NCBI GenBank assembly: GCA_031119595.1
Contig: JAVHXX010000281.1
Coordinates: 1 to 6,120, forward strand
DNA from: Patulibacter sp.
GTDB lineage: Bacteria > Actinomycetota > Thermoleophilia > Solirubrobacterales > Solirubrobacteraceae
Reading direction: 5' to 3'
DNA length: 6,120 bases
Below, one piece after another: positions 1-5,718 of this stretch; position 1 is the first letter of the stretch; every line of letters starts with the position of its first letter. Below the pieces are notes generated by a model that saw nothing but the letters and a program-made list of their open reading frames with translations, had not been told where the DNA came from and did not search any database. The position numbers and the translations under genes are program-made.

Positions 1-71
1 GAGGCACCGACGCCCCGTGCCCAGAAGGCGAAGCGAGCCGCGGCGGCCGCCTGCAAGGTTCCACGCGCCAC
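1..71 (-). CDS. Possible 5' end of a third gene in the leftward cluster (partial, unidentified)
   Basis: A GTG at 71-69 on the minus strand opens a frame without stops to the left edge, reading V-A-R-G-T-L-Q-A-A-A-A-A-R-F-A-F-W-A-R-G and a few more residues. It lies 59 bases downstream of the methyltransferase stop on the same strand. A weak Shine-Dalgarno-like AGGG (complement of 82-85) sits about ten bases before the GTG. A basic start followed by a hydrophobic stretch would suit a membrane protein, such as a polysaccharide flippase in a glycan cluster, but about 24 residues cannot identify a family. The frame is also open upstream of the GTG, so absence of stops means little in DNA this GC-rich. 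A plus-strand frame through the same bases is open too. The call rests mainly on strand and spacing. Confidence 0.28.
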   Translation of the reverse strand, partial: MARGTLQAAAAARFAFWARGVGA

Positions 72-130
72 GCGCGGCAAACCCTGCCTGCGCGGCCCGA
101 GCCGCGGCGGCGGCCCAGGCCGCGGCGCGG

Positions 131-721
131 CTACCGGTGCTCGGCGAGGATCCAGACGTTGCGCCGCCAGAACGGCAGCAGCGCGAGGGCACGCAGCGGC
201 AGCGGACGCCGCTTCGACGGCAACCGGCCGGCGATGATCGACGTGCCCGGGGCGACCGACTCCCACCCGACGGTGACCGGGTGCATCCCCTGGTCGGTGA
301 AGAGGCGACGGAACCCGGTGCGCGTGAACGGGCGCACGTGGGTGTAGTCGTTCCAGACCCACTTCTGGGCGTCGGGCGAGGACGCGAACACGCGGCCGCC
401 GGGCTTCAGCACGCGATTGATCTCGCGGACCACGGCGCCCGGGTCGGCGACGTGCTCGAGGAGGTCCTTGGCGACGACGCCGTCGAAGGACGCGTCCTCG
501 AAGGGGAGACGCTCGTCGACGCTGCCCTGGATGACCGTGATCCCGCGCTTCGCGGCCGCCTCGACCGCCTCGGTGGAGGCATCGAGGCCGGTGTAGTCCG
601 GGTAGTGCTCGCCGAGCCAGGCCGAGCCGCAGCCGAGGTCGAGGAGGCGCGTCTGGCTGGGGAAGTGGCGGGTGATGTCGCGGAAGTACCCGGGGGCACC
701 GTGCCAGTCGAAGTAGGCCAT
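131..721 (-). CDS. Class I SAM-dependent methyltransferase (methyltransferase type 11-like)
   Basis: This 196-residue cytosolic protein has the Rossmann-type S-adenosylmethionine fold. Visible motifs are the glycine-rich motif I LDLGCG (residues 27-32), an acidic residue after strand 2 in 'TGLD' (Asp47) expected to bind the ribose hydroxyls, 'FDGVVAKDLLEHV' (79-91) for strand 4, and 'LKPGGRVFASSP' (105-116), the usual post-motif with the PGG turn. A 'NDYTHVRPFT' segment (124-133) resembles a D-x-T-H-x-x-x-F-T signature seen in many methyltransferases from surface-glycan clusters. Length is normal for the family and the protein looks complete. The ATG at 721 is 31 bases beyond the stop of the upstream glycosyltransferase, so the two are probably cotranscribed; a weak TAGGG precedes it. 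The substrate cannot be read from sequence. Context suggests a sugar, glycolipid or polyprenyl-linked intermediate, though a small-molecule substrate is possible. Confidence 0.9.
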   Translation of the reverse strand: MAYFDWHGAPGYFRDITRHFPSQTRLLDLGCGSAWLGEHYPDYTGLDASTEAVEAAAKRGITVIQGSVDERLPFEDASFDGVVAKDLLEHVADPGAVVREINRVLKPGGRVFASSPDAQKWVWNDYTHVRPFTRTGFRRLFTDQGMHPVTVGWESVAPGTSIIAGRLPSKRRPLPLRALALLPFWRRNVWILAEHR

Positions 722-752
722 GGCCGCGGACCCTACCGGCGCGCCGGGGCGG

Positions 753-1907
753 TCACCGCTGCGCGTAGCCCTGTTCGATCCGGGTGAGGGAGCCCTGGAT
801 CGAGAGGCGCTCGGCGTTCGCGGCGAACCACGCCGCGGTGCTCGAGCGGAGCGCGTCGCCGCCGGTGATGGCGCGGCCGATCGCGGCGGCGAGCGGCTCC
901 GGGTCGACCGAGGCGGCCACGAACCCGTTCACGCCCTCGTCGACGAGTTCGACGGCGGCGTTGTCCGCGGCCTCCGCCACGACGACCGGGATGCCCCGCG
1001 CGGCCGATTCGACGACGACCATCCCGTAGCCCTCGCGCGACGACGGCTGCACCACGACGCTCGCGTCCGCGAAGGTGGCGTCGACCTCCTCGGACGAGAC
1101 GAACCCGGGCGCATGGATGTAGTCGCCGGCGCCCGCGGCCGCGATCGCCGCCTCGACGGCCTCGCGCTCCGGGCCGGCGCCGAGCAGCGTCGCGTGGAGG
1201 TCGGGCATGCGTTCGCGCAGCTGCACGAGCGCGGGCACGAGCGACGCGACGCGCTTCTCGGCGATCCATCGGCCGGCGTAGACCACGTGCGGGCGGGCCG
1301 GCGCGGGCGTCGGCTTCGGCGGCGTGAGGTCGCCGCCGTATTCGCCGGAGAGGACGGTCACGTCGCGGCGACGCGCAAGGCCTTTCAGACGCCCGCCGTG
1401 CAGGCGGCTGAAGGTGTACGCGGTGTGGGGCACCTGCGCGCAGAGCCACTGCACCAGCCACCCGATCCGGCCCGCGACCGGGCCGAGGTAGCTGCGCCAG
1501 TAGGCGGCGCTCCAGACCTCGTGCCAGTCGCAGAAGATCCGGTACCGGGCGATCGGCCGCACCACGCCGGCAGCGAGCAGTGAGAAATAGGGGAACGACG
1601 CGGTGTGCACCAGGTCGTAGCGCCGCGCATGCCGGGCGAGGTGGAGGAACGCGCCCAGTCCGAAGGCGAGCGTCGGGCCGATCGTGCGGTTGCCGTCGGC
1701 GCCGTAGAGCGGGCGGCGCGTCTTGCCGATCGCGACCACCTCGACGCCGGGCAGGTCGGGCTCGTCGCCCGGGTCCCACTGCAGGAGCGTGAGGTAGGTG
1801 ACCTCGTGCCCGTCGGCGGCGAGGCGCTCCGCGAGCTCGCGATACCACCGCTCGGCGCCGCCCACGGTCCACGGGAACAGGCAGTCGTACATCACGCAGA
1901 TCCGCAC
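753..1907 (-). CDS. Glycosyltransferase family 4 (GT-B fold)
   Basis: The protein (384 residues from the chosen GTG) should transfer a sugar from a nucleotide-sugar donor to a glycan or lipid acceptor in the cytosol. The N-terminal domain begins with strand 'RICVMYDCLFPWTVGGAER', containing the glycine-rich GGAER loop (residues 16-20) typical of GT4. The C-terminal domain shows 'VYAGRWIAEKR' (209-219), the donor-phosphate-binding Arg/Lys region, and the E-x7-E motif 'EGYGMVVVE' (Glu292 and Glu300). A closing 'VDEGVNGFVAASVDPEPLA' (322-340) is also typical. No membrane helix or signal peptide is evident. The frame could start 72 bases earlier, but that extension is Arg/Pro-rich and unlike the family, whereas the GTG at 1907-1905 places the first beta strand directly at the N-terminus. 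No good ribosome-binding site precedes it. It is the first gene of the leftward cluster. Retaining chemistry is family knowledge; donor and acceptor are unknown. Confidence 0.93.
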   Translation of the reverse strand: MRICVMYDCLFPWTVGGAERWYRELAERLAADGHEVTYLTLLQWDPGDEPDLPGVEVVAIGKTRRPLYGADGNRTIGPTLAFGLGAFLHLARHARRYDLVHTASFPYFSLLAAGVVRPIARYRIFCDWHEVWSAAYWRSYLGPVAGRIGWLVQWLCAQVPHTAYTFSRLHGGRLKGLARRRDVTVLSGEYGGDLTPPKPTPAPARPHVVYAGRWIAEKRVASLVPALVQLRERMPDLHATLLGAGPEREAVEAAIAAAGAGDYIHAPGFVSSEEVDATFADASVVVQPSSREGYGMVVVESAARGIPVVVAEAADNAAVELVDEGVNGFVAASVDPEPLAAAIGRAITGGDALRSSTAAWFAANAERLSIQGSLTRIEQGYAQR

Positions 1908-1926
1908 GCGGCGATCGTCGCACGTC

Positions 1927-1963
1927 GGGTGCGGGCCACGCCGCCGGGGCTCGCGCCGCACCC
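1927..1963. repeat. 8-bp perfect inverted repeat in the GT4 leader
   Basis: GGGTGCGG (1927-1934) is matched exactly by CCGCACCC (1956-1963) with 21 bases between. It lies 20-56 bases upstream of the chosen GT4 start, so it could form a hairpin in that gene's mRNA leader or be a protein-binding site. In DNA of this GC content an 8-bp match is not rare, so a function is only a possibility. Confidence 0.3.
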
Positions 1964-1988
1964 TCGCGCGGAACCCCACGCGCGCCCG

Positions 1989-2010
1989 TGGAGCGCTGTC
2001 ACACGCTCCA
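1989..2010. promoter_or_regulatory. Operator-like palindrome in the divergent GT4/GT2 spacer
   Basis: TGGAGCG (1989-1995) and CGCTCCA (2004-2010) are perfect 7-bp arms around an 8-base spacer. The spacer nearly coincides with a smaller palindrome TGTCACA (1997-2003). The 22-base size and near two-fold symmetry suit a dimeric repressor such as a TetR-type regulator. It lies between two divergent glycosyltransferase genes, about 80 bases from one start and 38 from the other, so one regulator could act on both. No regulator gene is visible in the window. Function is inferred from symmetry and position only. Confidence 0.35.
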
Positions 2011-2013
2011 GCC

Positions 2014-2040
2014 GCAACCTTTGTCCCCCGGAGGGGTTCA
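2014..2040 (+). promoter_or_regulatory. Candidate ECF-sigma-type promoter for the GT2 gene
   Basis: GCAACC at 2014-2019 resembles the AAC-containing -35 element recognised by many extracytoplasmic-function sigma factors, which often act on cell-envelope genes. Sixteen bases later is GTTCATC (2036 onward), only a fair match to the CGTC-like -10 element. Transcription would then start near 2046-2048, close to the GTG at 2048, implying a leaderless or nearly leaderless message. The -10 match is weak and no sigma factor is encoded here. Confidence 0.25.
2030..2036 (+). promoter_or_regulatory. Shine-Dalgarno-like GGAGGGG upstream of the GT2 start
   Basis: GGAGGGG is the strongest ribosome-binding-like sequence in the window. 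It lies 11 bases before the GTG at 2048, slightly longer than usual. It is 38 bases from the next in-frame GTG at 2075, too far to serve that codon. Its last four Gs can pair with CCCC at 2026-2029 across a GGA loop. This reading competes with the ECF-promoter reading, in which these bases would be promoter spacer and not transcribed. Confidence 0.4.
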
Positions 2041-2047
2041 TCGGTTC

Positions 2048-3271
2048 GTGACCTCGATTCTCTATCGTGGCGGGGTGCCCTCGACCACGGACACCCTTCT
2101 CGAGCAGGAGCCGGCGCCCTCCGGCGAGGGCGATCTGATCGTCTCCGTCGTGATCCCGTGTCTCAACGAGGAGGAGAACATCGAGGCGTGCGTCACGCAG
2201 GCCCTCGGTGCCCTCGAGGCGTCCGGGCTGGCCGGCGAGGTGCTCGTCGCCGACAACAACTCGACCGACCGCTCGGCCGAGCTCGCCGCCGCGGCCGGTG
2301 CCCGCGTGGTCCACGTGCCCGAGCGCGGCTACGGCGCCGCCTACCTCGGCGGGTTCGCCGCGGCCCGCGGCAAGCACATCGTCATGGGTGACGCCGACCT
2401 CACCTACGACTTCAACGAGGTCCCGAACTTCGTGTCGCGCCTGGAAGACGGCGCCGACATGGTCATGGGCAACCGCATGAACAACATCGCGCCCGGCGCG
2501 ATGCCGTGGCTGCACCAATACATCGGCAACCCGCTCCTCTCGGGGTTCCTCAACCTCCTCTTCAAGACCGGTGTCCGCGACGCCCACTGCGGCATGCGGG
2601 CCGTCCGCCGCTCCGCCCTGCCCCAGCTCGACCTGCGCACCCCGGGCATGGAGTTCGCCTCCGAGATGGTCATCCGGGCGGCGAAGGAGAACCTCGTCAT
2701 CGAGCAGTTCGACATCCAGTACTCGCCGCGCGGCGGCGAGTCGAAGCTGTCGACCTTCCGCGACGGCTGGCGCCACCTGCGCTTCCTGCTCGCGCACTCG
2801 CCGACCTACCTCTTCCTGATCCCGGGCCTCACGATGCTCGTGATCGGTGCGTTGATCATGCTCACGGTGCTCACCGGCATCGACGTGCTCGGCCGCCACT
2901 GGAACGTCCACACGATGATCGGCGGCTCGTTGCTCACGGTGGTCGGGGTGCAGATCGTGTGCCTCGGCCTCACCGCCCACGCCTTCGGCACGTATTACAT
3001 GAACGAGAAGGACCCCTGGTTCGACCGCATGCGCGACCGTTTCCGGCTCGAGCACGGGCTCGTCGTCGGCGCGATCATCATGCTCGTCGGGATCGTGTTC
3101 GGCATCGTGGTGGTGCTGCGCTGGGCCGGCGACGACTTCGGCGCCCTCAATGCCGCGAGCCCCGCGCTCGCCGCCGCCACGCTCATCATCGTCGGCATCC
3201 AGATCTTCTTCTCGTCGTTCCTGATCTCGGTGATCGGCCTGCGCCGCCACCAGGTCACCGGCGCTCGCTAG
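2048..3271 (+). CDS. Membrane-anchored family 2 glycosyltransferase, polyprenyl-phosphate (DPM/DPG synthase-like) type
   Basis: The protein (407 residues from GTG 2048) has a cytosolic GT-A domain followed by four membrane helices. Visible motifs are 'VSVVIPCLNEEENI' (about 32-45), 'VADNNSTDRS' (87-96), 'ERGYGAAYLGGF' (92-103 region), the metal-binding D-x-D as 'GDADLTYDF' (Asp115 and Asp117), 'GAMPWLHQYIGNPLL' (about 150-164), 'DAHCGMRA' (178-185) and 'GMEFASEM' (200-207). Helices lie near 255-277, 288-313, 337-357 and 373-398. This combination marks the dolichyl/polyprenyl-phosphate sugar synthase-like group, which loads a sugar from a nucleotide donor on a membrane lipid; the exact sugar is unknown. 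Start is uncertain: 2048 has GGAGGGG upstream, while the nine codons from 2048 to 2074 include unusually T-ending ATT, TAT and CGT, which favours GTG 2075 (398 residues). The GTG at 1988 would add a tail unlike the family and overlap the operator-like palindrome. It is transcribed divergently from GT4. Confidence 0.93.
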   Translation: MTSILYRGGVPSTTDTLLEQEPAPSGEGDLIVSVVIPCLNEEENIEACVTQALGALEASGLAGEVLVADNNSTDRSAELAAAAGARVVHVPERGYGAAYLGGFAAARGKHIVMGDADLTYDFNEVPNFVSRLEDGADMVMGNRMNNIAPGAMPWLHQYIGNPLLSGFLNLLFKTGVRDAHCGMRAVRRSALPQLDLRTPGMEFASEMVIRAAKENLVIEQFDIQYSPRGGESKLSTFRDGWRHLRFLLAHSPTYLFLIPGLTMLVIGALIMLTVLTGIDVLGRHWNVHTMIGGSLLTVVGVQIVCLGLTAHAFGTYYMNEKDPWFDRMRDRFRLEHGLVVGAIIMLVGIVFGIVVVLRWAGDDFGALNAASPALAAATLIIVGIQIFFSSFLISVIGLRRHQVTGAR

Positions 3272-3323
3272 CGCCTCCGGCCCGCGCGGCGCGCGGCGCC
3301 GTACCCGTCGAGACCACGCCCGC

Positions 3324-3369
3324 CACACCCGGGCGCCGTCGACCTGCTGGGCCCGCGCGCCCGGGCGTG
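3324..3369 (+). terminator. Terminator-like inverted repeat after the GT2 gene
   Basis: CACACCCGGGCGC (3324-3336) pairs with GCGCCCGGGCGTG (3357-3369): nine perfect base pairs inside, one mismatch, then three more pairs, with a 20-base loop. It begins 52 bases after the GT2 stop and is followed by TTCCCC rather than a T-tract. A smaller GC hairpin (3282-3296) lies between. High-GC actinobacteria often end transcripts at hairpins without a clear T-run, so termination is plausible but unproven. Confidence 0.35.
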
Positions 3370-3384
3370 TTCCCCGCATCGAGG

Positions 3385-3412
3385 CAAGCGGGGATCGACT
3401 GAACGTCGATAT
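3385..3412 (+). promoter_or_regulatory. Palindrome and weak flagellar-sigma-like promoter ahead of the GGDEF gene
   Basis: ATCGAC (3394-3399) and GTCGAT (3405-3410) form a perfect 6-bp palindrome around TGAAC, flanked by GGGG (3390-3393) and CCCC (3415-3418), which could extend the stem with an asymmetric bulge. The right arm overlaps GTCGATAT (3405-3412), matching six of eight positions of the sigma-28 -10 consensus GCCGATAA. CAAG at 3385-3388 vaguely recalls the -35 element, but its spacing is about two bases too long. The site is 42 bases upstream of the ATG at 3454. It could be an operator, a promoter or an RNA hairpin; the palindrome is the firm observation. No good ribosome-binding site precedes the ATG. 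Confidence 0.3.
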
Positions 3413-3453
3413 AGCCCCTCAGTGCCGGACACCCGTGACCGATCACAGAACCG

Positions 3454-5652
3454 ATGGCATCCCCGGTCGCGCATCCACCCGACCGCGCCTACGACGCCCG
3501 AGGGCGTCGGCGCGTGCGTCGGAAGCAGCAGCGACGGCGCCCTGAGTCGATCCTCGGGCGTCGCGACGTCGCGATCGTGCCGTGGGCCGTCATCTCGGTC
3601 CTCAGCTTCATGGTCGCGATCAGCACCTGGCTGCGCGGGCCGAGCGGCCACGTCGACACGGACGTCGTGATCGGCGCCGTCGGCGTCGGCATCTACACCG
3701 CCGGCATGGTCGCCATCCAGGACACCCCGCTCGGGCGGCGGTTCCGCGGGTCGTTGCCCGTCTACCTCATCGGTTCCGCCGGGTTGATGCTGGCCCTCGC
3801 GGTGCTGGCCGTCCACGAGCAGGGCGTCGCCACCGTCTTCTATTCCGTGAACGTGCTCCTCGCCGCCTACCTCGGGCTCGTGCTGCCGTGGCGCTGGGCG
3901 ACGGGATCGATCGCGTTCCTCGTGCTGGGGAGCGTCGCGGTGCAGATCCTGCAGCCCTTCGCGCACGGGCTCGACGCCGTCGTCCCCACGATGCTCTGCA
4001 TCGCCGCCTTCTTCACCGGCGCGCTCTGCCACGTCGCGCACGGCCGCGCCGCCCGGTTCGCCGGTGCGCTCTCGCGCTACGACCAGCTCACCGCGATGCT
4101 GAACCGCCGCGGGTTCCTCGACCGCCTCTCGCGTGCGCTGCGCCGCGGCCCGGGCGTCACCGACGGTCCGATCGCGCTGCTCATCATCGACCTCGACGGC
4201 TTCAAGCAGGTCAACGACACGGAGGGCCACGCCGCCGGTGACGAGATCCTCGCGTGGGTCGGCCAGACCATCCCCGAGGTGCTGCCTGCGCGCGCCGAAC
4301 TCGGGCGCCTCGGCGGCGACGAGTTCGCCGTGTTGCTGCGCGGCGCCTCCGCCGGCGAGGCCCACGGGATCGCGACGCGGATCCGCGAGCTGCTCTCGGC
4401 CCGCATCGGGTCGTCGATCGGCATCGCCACCAGTGAGACGCGCGCCGTCGCCGCGACCGACCTCTTCCGCGTCGCCGACGCCGCGATGTACCTCTGCAAG
4501 CAGGACCGCACCCGTGGGGTGCAGGCCCTCGTCGCCGGGTCGGCGGGGCTCGCGATCGAGCGCCGCTCCACGCGGCGCAAGCCGCCCGCGCCGACCCTCT
4601 CGTACGCCGAGCTGCGGAGCCGCGGTGCACCACGCGTCCCGAAGACCGGGTCGATCTACGGGCACATGGTGTTCGGCGGGCTCGTCACGATCGCCGGTGC
4701 GGGGACGGTCGTCGTCGCGCACTGCTTCGTCGTGAACGAACCCGGCTTCTTCAACCAGGTGTTGCGGCTCCTCGGCGTCCCGTGGATCCTCGTGAACCTC
4801 GCGCTCGGGATCGCGAGCTTCGGCCGGGAGATCGAGGGCCGGCACTACTGGATCAACATCATCGGCTCACCCATCCTGCTCGGCGGCGGGGTCGGGGCCG
4901 CGATGATGACCGACGGCGGCCTCGTCGCCCCGATCGGCGCGGCGATGTTCCTGCAGACCCTCTTCCTCGCGTCGATCCTGCCGCGCCGCCACGCCGTCGC
5001 GACGCTCGCGATCCTCGCCGGCTGGTGGTGCGTGGTGGCGATCCTCTCTCCCCCGTCGACGTTGTGGGTGGTGCCGTTCGGGCTGGCGATGTTCGGGTGC
5101 TCGTTCGCGCTCGGCGCCATCGGCTACAACGCCTTCGTCGACGTGACCGAGCACGCGCTGTCGCTCGCCCGGACCGACGCCCTCACGCTCGTGAAGAACC
5201 GGCTCGGGTTCGAGGAGCGCTCGGAGCTCGCCTTCGCCGCGGCCCGCGCGGACGGCACCCGCCTGGGTCTGCTCGCCCTCGACCTCGACGACTTCAAGGG
5301 CATCAACGACACCCAGGGGCACGAGGCGGGCGACCGCGTCCTGCGGCGCGTCGCACAGCTCCTCACCGACACCTTCCCCGACAGTCACACGGTCGCGCGG
5401 CTCGGCGGCGACGAGTTCGTCGTGCTCCTGCCGGTGACCGGCCCGGCCGACGCCGCCTTCCGCGCGAAGACGCTCGGGGAGACCCTCGAGCCGGTCGTCG
5501 GCGCGTCCGTCGGCCACGCCGTCTTCCCGATGGACGGCGACGACCTCGACACCCTCATGCACGCCGCCGACCATCGCTCCTACGAGGTCAAGCGGGCCCG
5601 CAAGGCGGGCCGCGGCGAACACGCCGGCCAGGTCGGCACGCGCGCGGCGTAG
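3454..5652 (+). CDS. Tandem membrane-GGDEF protein: putative diguanylate cyclase with two 6TM-GGDEF units
   Basis: This 732-residue inner-membrane protein should make cyclic di-GMP from two GTP. An Arg-rich N-terminus (11-37) precedes about six helices (near 39-59, 70-88, 101-120, 125-145, 149-168, 174-194), then GGDEF domain 1 (about 207-355). A basic linker (365-398) leads to six more helices (near 403-426, 435-455, 465-485, 489-509, 513-531, 536-560) and GGDEF domain 2 (about 572-715). Both domains keep the opening 'D-x-L-T...N-R', the metal/substrate residues (Asp246, Asn254, Asp263, Asp289; Asp610, Asn618, Asp627, Asp653) and an intact GGDEF (287-291, 651-655). Their spacing of 8, 17 and 43 equals that in PleD. 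The RxxD inhibitory site is replaced by PARA (278-281) and PDSH (642-645). No EAL, HD-GYP, PAS or receiver domain is present. ATG 3454 is the first start after an in-frame TGA at 3436, with no clear ribosome-binding site. What the membrane blocks sense is unknown. Confidence 0.95.
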   Translation: MASPVAHPPDRAYDARGRRRVRRKQQRRRPESILGRRDVAIVPWAVISVLSFMVAISTWLRGPSGHVDTDVVIGAVGVGIYTAGMVAIQDTPLGRRFRGSLPVYLIGSAGLMLALAVLAVHEQGVATVFYSVNVLLAAYLGLVLPWRWATGSIAFLVLGSVAVQILQPFAHGLDAVVPTMLCIAAFFTGALCHVAHGRAARFAGALSRYDQLTAMLNRRGFLDRLSRALRRGPGVTDGPIALLIIDLDGFKQVNDTEGHAAGDEILAWVGQTIPEVLPARAELGRLGGDEFAVLLRGASAGEAHGIATRIRELLSARIGSSIGIATSETRAVAATDLFRVADAAMYLCKQDRTRGVQALVAGSAGLAIERRSTRRKPPAPTLSYAELRSRGAPRVPKTGSIYGHMVFGGLVTIAGAGTVVVAHCFVVNEPGFFNQVLRLLGVPWILVNLALGIASFGREIEGRHYWINIIGSPILLGGGVGAAMMTDGGLVAPIGAAMFLQTLFLASILPRRHAVATLAILAGWWCVVAILSPPSTLWVVPFGLAMFGCSFALGAIGYNAFVDVTEHALSLARTDALTLVKNRLGFEERSELAFAAARADGTRLGLLALDLDDFKGINDTQGHEAGDRVLRRVAQLLTDTFPDSHTVARLGGDEFVVLLPVTGPADAAFRAKTLGETLEPVVGASVGHAVFPMDGDDLDTLMHAADHRSYEVKRARKAGRGEHAGQVGTRAA

Positions 5653-5656
5653 GGCG

Positions 5657-5681
5657 GCCGCGGCGACGCGTGCGCCGCGGC
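5657..5681. terminator. Hairpin just after the GGDEF gene (possible terminator)
   Basis: GCCGCGGCG (5657-5665) and CGCCGCGGC (5673-5681) form a perfect 9-bp stem with a 7-base loop, five bases after the GGDEF stop. It lies in the 66-base gap between convergent genes, where a bidirectional terminator is expected. There is no T-tract on either side, so the call rests on position and stem quality. Confidence 0.4.
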
Positions 5682-5691
5682 GGACCTCCCC

Positions 5692-5716
5692 GCGCGGGGC
5701 GGCCGAGCCCCCGCGC
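5692..5716. terminator. Second hairpin between the convergent genes (possible terminator for the leftward gene)
   Basis: GCGCGGGG (5692-5699) pairs with CCCCGCGC (5709-5716), an 8-bp stem with a 9-base loop that begins three bases past the stop of the leftward partial gene. The left arm can instead fold into the 12-base self-complementary CCCCGCGCGGGG (5688-5699), so two structures compete. No T-run follows. Termination of the leftward transcript is inferred from position. Confidence 0.35.
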
Positions 5717-5718
5717 CG

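Noticed and set aside
1..130. Plus-strand partial gene at the left edge
   Set aside because: One frame is open but would run about 140 bases into the methyltransferase gene antisense before a TGA near 274, and its Arg/Ala/Gly-rich product has no recognisable domain.
17..787. Long plus-strand open frame opposite the methyltransferase
   Set aside because: It is Arg/Ala/Asp-rich without domain motifs and lies antisense to a clear methyltransferase; stops are rare in all frames at this GC content.
1908..1979. Upstream extension of the GT4 gene to a start at 1979
   Set aside because: The added 24 residues are Arg/Pro-rich and unlike GT4 N-termini, while GTG 1907 begins directly at the first beta strand.
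1988..2047. Upstream extension of the GT2 gene to GTG 1988
   Set aside because: No ribosome-binding site precedes it, the added residues are not family-like, and it would cover the operator-like palindrome and GGAGGGG.
1892..3379. 495-codon minus-strand open frame opposite the GT2 gene
   Set aside because: Its translation is low-complexity, rich in Arg, Glu, Asp and His, and is the mirror of a well-supported glycosyltransferase.
3366..3453. Riboswitch or structured RNA leader upstream of the GGDEF gene
   Set aside because: The palindrome can fold, but I see no conserved core of a known riboswitch such as the c-di-GMP classes.
3268..4845. 525-codon minus-strand open frame opposite the GGDEF gene
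   Set aside because: Same kind of shadow: low-complexity, no recognisable motif, antisense to a GGDEF domain with intact catalytic residues.
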